60,000 nt of DNA. Origin: Antedon mediterranea. Lineage: Eukaryota; Echinodermata; Crinoidea; Comatulida; Antedonidae. Where the stretch lies: the NCBI RefSeq assembly GCF_964355755.1, contig NC_092679.1:13260932-13320931 (forward strand), given 5' to 3'. The first letter of the stretch is position 1. Each line of letters starts with the position of its first letter. The translations under genes and the position numbers were made by a program. The notes below the pieces were generated by a model. That model saw only the letters and a list, made by a program, of their open reading frames with translations, had not been told where the DNA came from and did no database searches. Positions 1-11,353 of the stretch are shown in pieces.

Positions 1-2
1 CA

Positions 3-950
3 CGACAGTGTAAAAAGGATAACAACACAAGTAATGATAACGATATTAATAAAGTGCAAACCACACTCATCACCAACCTTGCCGTGTCTGACCTGTTAAT
101 GGTAGTCTATTTGAGTATCATTTTAAGTGTAGATATGCATTACAGAGGGCAATATGCAACATTTGAATGGAGTTGGAAGAATAGTTATCTTTGCAGTTTT
201 GCTGGTGCCATTGCCACTCTCTCTGGTCAGTCTTCGGTTTTTACATTAATGCTTTTAAGCATCGACCGTGCTATAAACATCGCTTATCCATTTAGTGCCA
301 AACGTCTTAGTTGCAGAAATTGTAGAATTATTATCGGAATTGCATGGCTATGTTGGATTGTGCTTAGTTTTCTTCCACTAATAGCTAACCGGGTAGCTAA
401 CCTCTTTGACGGGTATTATTTCGGGCAGGTTGATTACGGGTATATTTATTATGGAGTGAAAAGCGTATGCCTTGCACTGCCGTTATCAAAAAGCCATTGG
501 CCAGGCTGGGAATATGCTTTTGCTATCTACATAGGATTCAACAGTGTAGGTTTTATCATCATCGCTGTGAGTTATGTAATCATTTTCGTGTCTATCAAGC
601 GCACATCAGCTGGTGCTAACAGGAAACGAAGACGAAAAGAAGATATCAAACTAGCAGTGAAAATAGGGTTTCTCATTTTCACAGATTTTTGTTGCTGGTT
701 TCCTATTGTATTGATGGCAATTGGTGCTGAACTGGATTGGTGGGTACCGCCTGTGAAAATATATGTTTTGTCAGCGACATTCATCATACCAATTAACTCC
801 TCGGTTAATCCCTATCTATACACAATTATCAACTGTTGCCTTACTTTTTTAAGCAAAGATAAGAAACCAAACGTTGCCAATACTAATCGAACACGACAGG
901 TGGCTGTTATACAGCTTCGGGAAATGAGACCTGGAAATACTGACAGATAA
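3..950 (+). CDS. LRR-type GPCR (GRL101/RXFP-like), 3' part of gene
   Basis: C-terminal part of a seven-helix receptor. The frame is already open at base 3, so TM1 and any leucine-rich-repeat ectodomain lie left of the window; the first Met-like codon at 54 is not the real start. Counting residue 1 at base 54: TM2 begins at once (NLAVSDLL, 8-15), TM3 has Cys47 and ends SIDRA (69-73, a DRY variant), extracellular loop 2 has the partner Cys139, intracellular loop 3 is basic (KRKRRRK-like, near 190-195), TM6 carries CWFP (214-217) and TM7 NPYLY (252-256). The pattern SSVFTL..SIDR and the FGQVDYGY..YYGVKS loop are what I associate with snail GRL101 and relaxin receptors. Those receptors have LRR and often LDLa ectodomains and couple to G proteins at the plasma membrane. 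The ligand cannot be inferred. The exon's acceptor is not visible. Confidence 0.85.
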   Translation, partial: RQCKKDNNTSNDNDINKVQTTLITNLAVSDLLMVVYLSIILSVDMHYRGQYATFEWSWKNSYLCSFAGAIATLSGQSSVFTLMLLSIDRAINIAYPFSAKRLSCRNCRIIIGIAWLCWIVLSFLPLIANRVANLFDGYYFGQVDYGYIYYGVKSVCLALPLSKSHWPGWEYAFAIYIGFNSVGFIIIAVSYVIIFVSIKRTSAGANRKRRRKEDIKLAVKIGFLIFTDFCCWFPIVLMAIGAELDWWVPPVKIYVLSATFIIPINSSVNPYLYTIINCCLTFLSKDKKPNVANTNRTRQVAVIQLREMRPGNTDR

Positions 951-983
951 AACCTAAACGTTTTGTTGAAATTGTTTGTTCTC

Positions 984-989
984 ATTAAA
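984..989 (+). promoter_or_regulatory. candidate polyadenylation signal ATTAAA
   Basis: ATTAAA lies 34 bases after the stop of the LRR-type GPCR, with no AATAAA nearby. It would give a very short 3' UTR. The assignment is positional only. Confidence 0.3.
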
Positions 990-1152
990 AGACACTAAAT
1001 ACTTCAGTAATCGTTTGTTTGCAATATAACTTTCAACATGGCACAACTGCATATAAACTGTCAGTAACTACAGTATATATACAAAATAACAAGTAGTTAT
1101 ATATAATATATATATTGTAGTAATATAATAATAGTATAGTAATATATAGTAG

Positions 1153-1566
1153 CAAAGAACTTATAACACAAGAATCCCCTGTTCGTCCAAAGCGCGTAAC
1201 AATTTCGAAAGGCATTGTGGGATAGAATAGAGCTAATGGGTGGCGACATTGTGAGCCATGGAGTAGGGCGCCCGCATCAAATTATTAGAAAGTCAAAATC
1301 ATAGAGGGGATCTGCTAATACTCTAGGGGGGGTAGAGTAATTGACTGAGGAGTAGGGCGCCCGCATCAAATTAGAAAGTCAAAACCATAGAGGGGATCTG
1401 CTAATACTCTTGGGGATATAGAGTAATTGACTTCCTAGTTTGGAGGGGGCGCTGCTCCAAGCTGTGAAATGGCGTAGCCCAGTTTGACCTTTTAATCCTG
1501 TACTTCCGATACTGTGTTTTGAATGCAAATTGAAGAACAGGAGATTCTTGTGTTATAAGTTCTTTG
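1153..1566. mobile_element. 414-bp foldback MITE with 7-bp target duplication
   Basis: Terminal inverted repeats of 32 bp at 1153-1184 and 1535-1566 (outer end CAAAGAACTTATAACACAAG) differ at one base. Perfect direct repeats ATAGTAG flank them at 1146-1152 and 1567-1573. The interior holds a diverged direct duplication of about 85 bp (near 1261-1345 and 1351-1430; shared words GTAGGGCGCCCGCATCAAAT and GAGGGGATCTGCTAATACTC). There is no coding capacity. The superfamily is not clear from the ends; a duplication of 7-8 bp would suit a hAT-related element. Confidence 0.8.
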
Positions 1567-1904
1567 ATAGTAGTAGAATATATTGCTGTAATCGAAAGAA
1601 GGAATGTAAACGAAATAACTAAATTACACTTGTTACTATCATTTTTTTTATTTTGTATAGTTAGTTTATTTAATCAAATTAGTTACATTTTACATTTTAT
1701 ACTCTTACATATGTACAGTTACTTTATTTAATCAAATTGTGCATCACTGTAATTTTTGTTAAACTTTTTGTTCATAACTTAGATTTCTTAGATAAAAAAA
1801 CATATTGTTAATTAACGCTCAATGTATGCAGTTTACATACTATTATAAACAATATTGTACCTAACATTGTTGTTGTATCTGTGGAAAAAGAAATATAATA
1901 TTTC

Positions 1905-2660
1905 CAAAAAAATAATATTCAAAAACAATCAAAATATTTTACAGGAGGACAATAGGCCTATATCCTTAATAGTAACAGCTAAAATAAATATGAAAACAGT
2001 GATTAGAAATATACATTCTTGCTAAAAATATACTACCTTTTAGCGTTTAAAATGATAAATTCGACTCTAGGCCTAATGTAAAAAATAGTAATTTTTTAAT
2101 AAAATTATTATATATGTAAATACATTTATATTTAATTATTAAAATTATAAAAATAAATGTGATATAAACCTTCCATTATAGCAGAAAGCATGATATCTAA
2201 GATTATCTTTCAAGTACAGGTTTTTAAAAGAACTGTTAGACAATGGACGTAAAAATTTTGACCAGGATAGCCGGCCCCAAACAGCGACCAATTAAAAATG
2301 TTTATTTCCGTTCTGGTTATGAAAAAAAAATGTTTTAGAATTAGTTAATTTTCCATAAGATTCGTTGCGTAGATAAGGCTCCATAGCACATTCTATAATA
2401 AAAAAGGGAAATTGCGAACAAGTGATCGAGTGTATTAGTATGTAAAATCATAACAGTTTTCCTCAATGTTTATGAGTTAAGCTTATCATTCCTGGCGAAT
2501 TTATCATTTTAAACGCTAAAAGGTATAGTAGTATATTTTTTTAGCAAGAATGTATATTTTAATAACTAATCACTGTTTTGATATTTATTTTAGCTGTTAC
2601 TATTAAAGATATAGGCCTATTGTCCTCCTGGAAAATATATTTTCATTGTTGTTGAATATG
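1905..2660. repeat. long inverted repeat (arms ~160 bp, spacer ~430 bp)
   Basis: The left arm (about 1907-2063) reappears inverted at about 2496-2660. Shared words include AGGAGGACAATAGGCCTATA, CAGCTAAAATAAATAT and TTTTAGCGTTTAAAATGATA. Mismatches and small indels are few. No terminal duplication was found, so it may be a decayed foldback transposon or an inverted segmental duplication. Confidence 0.75.
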
Positions 2661-3249
2661 AAGTTTTTTCAAAATTGATAGTTACTCACTTGTAAAATTC
2701 AAATGTTATTTAATTTTGTTCGCTTTTCTATAAAGTGAATAACTTTTTTTGAAGTGATTTCATTTTCATGTTTTTGGGGTCAATATCTTTTATATTTAAA
2801 CATTTCCGACCGACCGATTAATTAAGTTCAATTATACTATGTCAAATTTATTGATGTCAATAATTATTTTGGCAATATCTAATTGTAATTTACATCAAAC
2901 TGCTTTTCGTCATTCATTAAAATATAGGCCTACAGTCTTGTGATCAACGTTTCCTTATTCCGAAAGTTTAAGAAACCTTGGATGAAAAACTTGTTATATG
3001 GGAATATAATATTGCTATTGAAGTTAATTATTAATCAGAAATAGGTACAAATATAAGTAAAAATTGCTGATATTATTATACATATTTTCAACAATTGTAA
3101 ATTGTCGGTGTAGAAACAATTATGGTAAATATTACAACTGAAACGACAGAAGACGAAATACATTCTTCGATTTACAGATGATGTGATATCACACGCAAGT
3201 TTTGTGCGCTTGCTTGTGTAATGAACATTACTGTAATGGTGTTAATTAT

Positions 3250-3700
3250 TTTAGAAAAAACCTGAGAAAGAAATTATTTCAAAGAAACATAGAAACGAAT
3301 TGTGTTAGATAGGTTGGAAAGAAACCTTAACCTGTGGTTTCGGCTTACTAAATTTAAAAAAAAACTCTAAAGAAGAAGTTTAAATATTGATTGGTTGAAA
3401 AAACTTTACTGGTTTTGGCTTACTAAATTTGTAACGTTGGTTTAAGAAACGTTTTTTTAGATAAGGTTGAAGAAACGATTGCTGGTTACAGAATTTAAAA
3501 AGTTTGTTTAAGAAACGTTTTGTTTTAATATTAGTTGAAAGGAACATTTATCAGTTTTGGCTAACTGAATTTTATAGAAAACGTTATTTTAAAATCGATT
3601 GAAGAAACGGACCGGTTTAAAATTAATCTAAGAAACGTTTACTGGTTGCGAATGCCACGGATCTTTTAAAAGGCGGTTAAAAACGGTGTAATATTTTTGT
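3250..3700. repeat. degenerate repeat rich in TTTAAGAAACG
   Basis: Imperfect copies of a module built on GGTTTAAGAAACGTTT and TGGTTTTGGCTTACTAAATTT recur about every 60-70 bases. It looks like an old minisatellite. Period and copy number were judged by eye. No reading frame of note. Confidence 0.4.
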
Positions 3701-4839
3701 TCGTGTAAACAGTTGGTTAATGACATTTCTTGTTTAGCGTTGATATTTTAATAACATCAAATAACAAAATCATAATTATTGACTTGTTGACTTTTTATTA
3801 GGACTAATTGTACTTTGACAATAACAATATGGAAGGCTAATTTAATAACTTGTTTAAGTGTATAAGTAATACATACTATTAAATTATACATTACTTTTCT
3901 GAAAATATTTATTCTGTAATAAATTAAAATATAACAATTTAAACATCGGTTTATAATTGTAGCTCATTTTCTAGTACTTTATGAATATAATAAAATACTA
4001 AACAAAAAATGCATAAAATCAAAAATACATAGACAAGTACATGTCTTTATTTTGTTCACAAACCTAATAATTTGGTCTATGAGGCAATTTCCCCAATGAT
4101 CGTAATATCTCAACGGTTACTAGGTTTGGTCTTCTAGTCATTTCTTTATAGAAGAAATGAAGAAAATCTTGTTCGTCTTTGAACAACATGTGGTGTAAAT
4201 GTATGCTTTTTTATTTTATATTGTCTTAAAAACAATACTAGAATGTTAAAAGATTATTGCATTTCGCATTAACTACGGTACATCCTACACCTTTAAAACA
4301 AGAACACACCATCTTACGACTTGAGGTTAGACACAAACGTATCTTGACCATAGACTTCCTTATATACAATCTGGAAAGTTAGATTACACCTAAAAAACAT
4401 TGCAAAATTTAATTTATTATATCCAACAACAAGAAGTACATTTAATTCATTATCACGTCATAATGTCAATTTTGATTAAAATTCATTGTTTTTGTACCAC
4501 GCAATCTCATCAAATTAATGTAATCATTAATTATTGACAACCATGCCGCTGTCGGCTAATTATTATTTACAATGTATAATCAACACACTGTTTTTAATAA
4601 CATCTAAGTTAATTTTCAAGGTAGGCCTATCTGTCATTCTATCAAATACATCTCAATAATAACGAAGTATAATAATGACACAACAGAAAGCGTGACACTA
4701 GCACACGCAAGTGCAAAGTATTATGAAATGAAAACAAAACAGTTATTGGTATGATTTGTCTAATGTAAGGTATATCATTAAAAATAAGTAGAGATTGAAT
4801 CCTTATTTTAAGTCAACTTCTTGTCAAATTGTCTCTGCA
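3701..4839. other. AT-rich intergenic DNA, nothing recognised
   Basis: No convincing ORF, RNA gene, long tandem repeat or inverted repeat. It separates the degenerate repeat from the GPCR family on the minus strand. Confidence 0.5.
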
Positions 4840-5630
4840 AACGTGAGTTATTTCTTTCACGGCTCTTCTAAACTCAGAAAGGCGAAACCAGTAAATAATC
4901 GGGTTCGCGAGAGAGTTAATCACTAACAAACAATGATATATATATAAAGAATAAGAATATTTTCCTTATTCGGTTCACTAAAAACCCCATGCAAAATCTT
5001 GATGATATTGTGTAAACAAATTGGTCCACATGTTAGAGTTAGCACACCGACTACGGTATTATACAAAACGTTGCTAACATCTTCCGAGATGCGTCTACAC
5101 TTTGCGTTGAAACTGGAATATTTCTCTTGTGTTTTCGAATGGATTTGTAAATTAGAATATAAATAACTGCGTTTACTATCAAGTACACATATGTAACAAT
5201 AGTCAGGAATATAGGACATAACCCAAAACAAATACTACTAACATCTGGCTTACTATTATAACTATAACGGCTAATGAGTATGTCTTCTTATTGACAATAA
5301 CATGGTATTTCATCGGAGCCCAAACAAGTGCGATGTAGCGATCAATAGCAATACAAGAGATTGAACATAATATTGATATCAACATTAAAGCATTCATATA
5401 AGTTCATAGAATCCAATAACCATGATGTTTTAGTAATACAAATACGTAAGAGAACAGAACCAGAAGAGATCCCGTAGCATCAGCAAAAGCCAGTAGACTT
5501 ATATAGAAATTATAATAAAGGTCAGGACATAATGTATAGGCCTAGAGGATTGGTAATGCGTAAATGAAGAACAGATCGGTTTTAAACAGCTCATTAGGCC
5601 TATGCTTGATCTTGTATATTGCTGGCTCAT
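4840..5630 (-). pseudogene. decayed class A GPCR, paralogue of the intact gene at 5895-6797
   Basis: All the pieces match the neighbouring intact receptor, in order, on the minus strand. There is a TM1 stub (FIYALPIL, ~5555) followed by a deletion, then TM2 (YISLLAFADATGSLL), then an in-frame stop before TM3 with CSISCIAIDRYIALVWAPMKYH (5400-5300 region). TM4-TM6 follow with frame changes, and TM7 (NSLANPIIYWFR, ~4890) is in yet another frame. At least three frame breaks plus the TM1 deletion exclude a working receptor. The deletion point carries a TAGGCCTATA-type sequence. Confidence 0.85.
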
Positions 5631-5894
5631 TTTTATTTTTACTTTTGGTTTAAGCTTTTTTGGAAAGATTTTTAGCCAGAGTTTCTTCCAAGTCACAGTA
5701 TACTGCAATATTGTTAAAACCTGCCTGCTCTAACAAATATACAAACTACTGCAACAAGAATAAGCGATAGTGATTGGTGGATTAACTAATAAACATATTA
5801 ACGTAGATTATTTCAACCACGTGTCACAATGTTCACAATTTTAGGTAATGTGATGCGGAAATACTTTACTTTCGCCATTGTCTCATCGCAAACG

Positions 5895-6797
5895 TTAAGG
5901 ATATTCGTAAGTTTGGTAGGTGTAGTTAAAGCACTTATTAAAGCACCAAATATCCCCTAACGCTTTTCTAAAATTAGTAAGTCGAAACCAGTAAATGAAA
6001 GGATTTGCAATAGAATTTATCATTAACAAACAATAATATATATATATTGTAAATACAGCTTTCCTGAAATCATTATTAATACTGCCCTTTAAAACGACAA
6101 TTAAGTTGTTTACACATAAAGGTGCACATGTTAAAATAAACACGCCTACAATGATACAAAAAGTCGTCAACATTTTTGTAGAAGTTAGTCTTGGCAACTG
6201 ATTGCGCTTGCTGTTCCTACGAATACTTAAGTAAATCGCTATGTATAAAATTGTGTTTATAAACATATACACCAACAACACTATGGATACAATTATATTG
6301 GTTACGTATATTGTGAGAAATACCTGAATTGTTATGACCATTAAAACGGCAATTGTGCAGGTTTTCTTGGTGACAATAAGATGGTATTTCATCGGTGCCC
6401 AAACGAGTGCGATGTAGCGATCAATAGCGATACAAGAAATCGAACATATTGATACAAAATATGTTCCATTAAATACTTTGAATAGATAGAAATAACCATC
6501 ATGTTTGTTCAACAATAAAATGTATGCTACTATTGTTAACATAGGATTAATTGCGTCCGTTAATGCAAGTAAACTTACAAAAACGTTTTGCTTTTTTCGA
6601 AGCTTTTTAGAAGAAATAATCAGAATTAAAACAAAGATGTTCGCAAGGAAAGCGATTATACAAAATACGTAGATAATTGGTAATGCGTAAATATAGAAAC
6701 GTTCCGTTCTGAGAATCGCAGATGTTTCATCCATCCAAACGTATATTGGTGGTATAGTTGTCATTTTACCATCACATTGTATTTTGTACACATCCAA
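5895..6797 (-). CDS. intact class A GPCR, melanocortin-like architecture, 300 aa
   Basis: Single-exon receptor. TM1 (~36-62) has the conserved Asn53, TM2 LALTD with Asp81, TM3 ends IDRY (125-128), TM6 has CAP at 224-226 in place of CWxP, and TM7 has NPFIY (265-269) followed by FRLTNFRKAL as helix 8. The loop between TM4 and TM5 is almost absent (residues ~165-167), and no Cys stands at the top of TM3, so the usual loop-2 disulfide is missing. These two traits are typical of melanocortin/MECO-type receptors, and the text after IDRY also reads like that group; an adenosine-like or orphan receptor is possible. Basic loop 3 (RRNSKRNQ) suits G-protein coupling. One sequon lies at Asn110. The start at 6797 is the outermost Met; Met12 is an alternative, and the decayed copy near 10 kb has a Met at a similar place. 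It sits between two broken paralogues. Confidence 0.85.
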   Translation of the reverse strand: MDVYKIQCDGKMTTIPPIYVWMDETSAILRTERFYIYALPIIYVFCIIAFLANIFVLILIISSKKLRKKQNVFVSLLALTDAINPMLTIVAYILLLNKHDGYFYLFKVFNGTYFVSICSISCIAIDRYIALVWAPMKYHLIVTKKTCTIAVLMVITIQVFLTIYVTNIIVSIVLLVYMFINTILYIAIYLSIRRNSKRNQLPRLTSTKMLTTFCIIVGVFILTCAPLCVNNLIVVLKGSINNDFRKAVFTIYIYYCLLMINSIANPFIYWFRLTNFRKALGDIWCFNKCFNYTYQTYEYP

Positions 6798-8150
6798 AAC
6801 TGCAAGGAATTCACCTATCTAAATACAACAGAAAATCGCTTTACATTAAGTAGAATTAATTCTAATATTCAGACCATAGACAGTGTGAGTTTATCTGTAT
6901 CAAAATAATTCATAACAATATCATAAAAACGCAAGCGGAGATTTTGTAAGATATTTTCTCGTCCCTTTTGCAAAGCTGTGTCGTATCTTATAAACCCTTT
7001 GTATATGTTACATCTAAATTCCAGATATAATAAAACCATAGATTACGAGAATATTTTTAATACAAAAGGTGCCCAGCAGCTTATCTCGTCCTCAGCCCAT
7101 GTCCGAGACAAAGTTTCGGTAACCTTGGATCTTCAATAATTATAATTTTTTGCCAATAGCTTATCAAGAACGAGATTTTACAATTTAAGAGTTTTCTACA
7201 GAATTACTAGTCATTTAACGAATTCTGGATCCGGATTCCGTAATGTGCCAATTCTCGTTGGTAGAAGGTACAAACGAGTTACCACGGTGTAGTACCAACA
7301 TTTTTGCCGTGGTGTAACCCCCTACTTTTCCGAAAGATGACATGAGTTTTAAGACCTTATCCGAGAAGAACAACCAGAACAATGGTCGAGGAGTACCTTG
7401 ATCCTGTGACGATTGTATACCTCGCTCCTGCCTTAACCGCTCACCAACTTCCAAGCTATGTTTTATCCTTAGAATGTGCAGGAGCATTATTTTTTTCTTC
7501 TTTTTTTCGCTAGATCTCAGTTCTCTTATTAGCTTTTCGATACTGTCACAATATTGGAGTGATGATACAATTGCAAACAATCTCATTCGATTAACCAAAT
7601 ATACAAAGGACTTAAAAAATATTGAAATAATTATCGTAGTTGATGTATAACGGTTTGAAAACGTAACCGGCTGTCATCAGGTTTTCACGTTTGTAAACAT
7701 TCACAAATATTAGTTCAACTTAAGTTGCTGACAATGTTTACCTGTTAAGTTTTACTATTAGTTTGGACTCACCACACGCATGCGCACACACGCGCAGTGC
7801 AAAAAGTCGAACCAACGAGCAGTGACAATTTAGATTTTTCTAATTAGTATATACATTACACAAAGAATATTTAAGAACTATTACAGATTAAATAAACTTT
7901 CCATTAAAAGCAGAAATCCTGATATTAAAAAGATTGACATTCAGTTTTATAACTATTTTTGTTGGAATGGTACTTATCTAAAATAAATTCGAAAAAGATT
8001 TACATGACGGCCAAACCTATCTATCAACGAAGTAAGTGAACAGCAAAGATCAAAGAAAGTCGGTGTACATGTTGAGGTTAGTATTGCCGTTGTTATGAAC
8101 GCAATTCTGGTCTATATTAATGTTAAAAGGTAAAGGTATTAAACATCTAG
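6798..8150. other. upstream region of the intact GPCR, no gene recognised
   Basis: About 1.3 kb without a supportable gene. The stretch 7550-7620 (GATGATACAATTGCAAACAA...) recurs in diverged form at about 10230-10300, upstream of the 10-kb GPCR fragment, so the receptor duplications included 5' flanking DNA. The promoter of the intact gene should be here, but no clear TATA element was assigned. Confidence 0.5.
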
Positions 8151-8258
8151 GCTTAACAGCTGGAAACTGAGAGAATTCGGACTATGCCCTTCGGACCCAT
8201 GGCAGCCAGCCGCAGTGTAGTGCTTTCCCGGATAAGCACAGGGAGACGATCCCCTACT

Positions 8259-9491
8259 TCTATATATAAATTTACGTAAGGGCAAAATTCGGTAAATCGC
8301 GCCTTACTTCTAGAATTTTCACTCGATGGTATGTAAAGTTGGTTCGTACTTTCGGTACTGATTTTAACCACCTGATGTAACCCTGTTTACTAATTAAATT
8401 AAGTTAGATAATTAGTTATTGACGATTAAAACGAATTTAGGTTCAACGATTTGCCCCAAATAGGGGTGTTTTCCGATCGTGGTATACACTGTCTAATGGA
8501 TGTCCATCTTGAAAAATACCCGCCACAAAAATGCGAGGAGGCTTCGCATTTTCCTATCTCCTCCTACGATAATTGTTTTTAATAGCTGAAAACCGGTTGA
8601 ACAGCTAGAGTACACCATCATAATGTTGAAGACAGGCCGATTTTCTTTAAAAAATACTATTTTGATAGATTTAATATACGATTATACAAATGTATTGATT
8701 TGCGATGAATGGAACATCCCAATCTCTCAGTCTGCCAGAGTTTGGTTTAACACAAGTACTGTAGGTAAATTTATGAGCCCTTGGTTTAACACATACGGTA
8801 GGTAAATATATGGGCCCTTTGAGAATAAACTTGCAATACTTTGACAATACTGTAAATAACTATTTTTGGAACTCATTTGAATCGAAAATTTCTTACTGTG
8901 AATGTTCGTCCTGTTAGATAATAATAAACTGTTAGATATATAAACACATTATTATATACAAATACACTTTATACTGACAGTTCCTTCTCAACGTTTGTAT
9001 TAATTAATAATTACCAAAAATATAAACGTCGTAGTGGTGTATCGTGACATGTACTTTAATATTTCAATCGATTATGACAGTGACAGTTTTAACAAAGTAT
9101 TAAATCGCAAATGTTTTACTGTATTTAGAGGTATATTATGTATAGGCTTATAAAATATAACAAAATATTTCGTTACTGAGTGGATAAAGAATATATTTAA
9201 AAATTGTTCCTCTTTGTACCTATCCGCTTTCCCATCCCTCAACCCTAATGTTACATACAAAACACAAATTGGGTTTCTTTAAATGAGTCCAAATGTGAAA
9301 AGTTTCACCTTCGGAAGTAATTCCCAGGGTGCTAATTTTAGTTGACTACATAAATCATCGTGTCTATTTATTCGTTTCTGTAAACGACAATGTATTATAG
9401 TCCTGCGGTACGTACATTTGAAATCGCCAGTTTTGTTACGCTGAAATTACTGTAGGCCTATATTCGAGAACCATCTGTGGGCACGACCTAG
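8259..9491. repeat. segmental duplicate, copy A (partner at 12018-12750)
   Basis: Begins at TATATATAAATTTACGTAAG, runs through ACCACCTGATGTAACCCTGT and the GAAAACCGGTTGAACAGCT block, and ends at ACCATCTGTGGGCACGACCT. The same blocks occur in the same order at 12018-12750. Copy A has two extra segments (~80 bp near 8440 and ~430 bp near 8890-9325), so copy B carries deletions or A insertions. No gene is recognised in it. Confidence 0.75.
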
Positions 9492-9526
9492 ATGGTACGC
9501 GAGCGAAGCGAGCGTACCATCTAGTT
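9489..9526. repeat. perfect-arm hairpin around GAGCGAAGCGAG
   Basis: CTAGATGGTACGC and its reverse complement flank a GCGAGCGAAGCGAGC core. Copy B of the segmental duplication departs from copy A exactly here. The same core word occurs in the hAT-like element near 47540. Confidence 0.6.
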
Positions 9527-9817
9527 TTTAAAAGGTGTACAAATTTCGCATGTATGCACTGTATGTACACGGGACCAACGGCTTTACATCACATCCGAAG
9601 GACAAGGCAATGAGATTAAAGAATCCTGTTGATCAATAAATATGGCACAGACAAAGCTCCAGCTCATGCCTATCAATATATGCTAGTCTGATTTTCATAA
9701 CACCATCATTAGGTAAATTACTAAAGGAGATTTTCTTATCCCTCGTCCTTACCTTGAAATCTTTAAACTTTCTTTTAGTTTCAATGCTTCCTCTTTCTCT
9801 TTAATTCTCTACCTTTA

Positions 9818-10072
9818 ACATAGGATTAATTGCTTCCGTTAATGCAAGTAAACTTACAAAAACGTTTTGTTCTTTCGGAACCTTTTAAGAGATGATCATC
9901 AGAATTAAAACGAAGATGTTCCCAAAGAAAGCGATTACACAAAATCCGTAGAGAATTGGTAATTCGTAGTTAAAGAAACGTTCCGTATTGAGAATTTCGC
10001 ATGCTTCATTCATCCAGACGTCGTGGGTTACTGATGGAGTTGTCATCAAATCGTATTTTGCACACAATCATC
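9818..10072 (-). pseudogene. GPCR fragment (N-terminus to TM2), paralogue of 5895-6797
   Basis: The minus strand reads an N-terminal tail (VWMNEACEILNTERFF), TM1 (FCVIAFFGNIFVLIL), an in-frame stop created beside a 3-bp deletion, then NVFVSLLALTEAINPML (start of TM2). Homology stops abruptly near 9818. It aligns through its length with the intact receptor. A fragment without TM3-TM7 cannot be a receptor. Confidence 0.85.
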
Positions 10073-10599
10073 CAAAACTACAAAGTCAATTCACTTAACA
10101 ACCTATAACAAAAAACCTGTATAGAAACTCTCTAGCGATTTCGAATATAATTTTAAAATGTCTAAACAGGACTCCAAATAATAGAGAATACGTGTACAAT
10201 GTTACTAGAGAAAATAAGCTGTCGCAATACTTCAGTGATACAATTTCAAACAACCTCGTTCGATTAGACAATATACAAAGAACTTCAAACAAAATGTTGA
10301 ATGAATTAGTTGTGAAATGAAACCTATCTACAGTGAGAGTGACACTATAACTGATGTTGATAAGATTCAACTAGGCTTCCACCTTGAGATAGGTCACCTT
10401 GGATAAACTCAACGATTCGGATTCGAATTGGCATTTTAACCTAAAAAAGTGTCAAACCAATCAGAAATCATGAATGTTCACTAATGTAAAAAGGCGTTAG
10501 TAAAATAAAATAAAACAATCGTAAGTATTGTATGTGGACTGCCTGTCTGAAACTGAATTGATAATACAGTAACTCATACGCGCTAACTTAGCAATAAAG

Positions 10600-10850
10600 A
10601 GGTTTTTCACCATTACGACTATAGGATAACGGAAACAAATAGGCGTTACAACTTTGTGCGTTTCTGTAAGCCAGTGAAAATCTGTTTTGCATGGCAAAAC
10701 AATGTTTGACGGCGACAAATTTGAACTAATTACAGAGCGGATGATAATTTTAAAACTGCTATTTATCTCGCATTTACAGCACAAATCGTAATAGGTCAAA
10801 AGCTAATTGTTTTATACTGTATTTACAAATATGAAATGTTCTACAGCACG
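10600..10850. repeat. diverged relative of the repeat at 57125-57608
   Basis: Shares GTAAGCCAGTGAAAATCTGTTTTG, AAAACTGCTATTTATC and ACAAATATGAAATG in the same order with the element near 57.2-57.5 kb, so it is a dispersed repeat family. The longest shared word is given here in part; ends are unclear in this copy. No gene. Confidence 0.5.
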
Positions 10851-10913
10851 AACACGTGTTTCTGTTGAAGGCTGCTAACTATTTGGCGTTTATCAATGTA
10901 TCCGTGTACTAAC

Positions 10914-10927
10914 ATGGCGGAACAAAG
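10914..10927 (+). CDS. possible first coding exon MAEQ(R)
   Basis: AACATGGCGGAACAAAG followed by GTATGTCGG: a good start context, five codons and a strong donor. By itself this is weak. The MADF-like piece at 11354 requires a different incoming phase, so the two do not join directly; an unseen exon would be needed. Confidence 0.15.
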
Positions 10928-11353
10928 GTATGTCGGAAAATATTATTTAAGTATGTAACATTTAACTCTACTCATAAGGTCCTGTTTAAACTTATTATAA
11001 ATTGTGTTCTCAGCGATCTCTTTTAGGACCAATTTCATGCTCTCCGTATCTACATTTTCGATTATTTGTAGACTGTTATCTATCCACACAATTCCATGTA
11101 CCTACAATCAAACGGTTATATAGGCTAGGCCGAATGGCCTGCTAGTAATGGATGCCAATGATAATAAATAGGCCTAGAGAGGCCTTCTCTTGTCAATAAA
11201 TAATAATAATCAATCTAGGAATTAAAAATAAAATAAATAATATGCACCCTACTAGCTAGTTAGACCTAGATAGAGTGAGCAGAGTAGAAAGGAGCCTGCC
11301 CTAGACCTAGTTTGTTTTATTTGTGCATTGTATATTTATATATTAATATAATA

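Noticed and set aside
7215-7598. 127-codon minus-strand ORF upstream of the intact GPCR
   Set aside because: No recognisable motif. It contains an A-run-encoded Lys stretch, and part of it is the duplicated GPCR flank, which is not open in the other copy.
8153-8371. 72-codon minus-strand ORF ending IVRILSVSSC
   Set aside because: The homologous stretch in copy B has stops in this frame; no family recognised.
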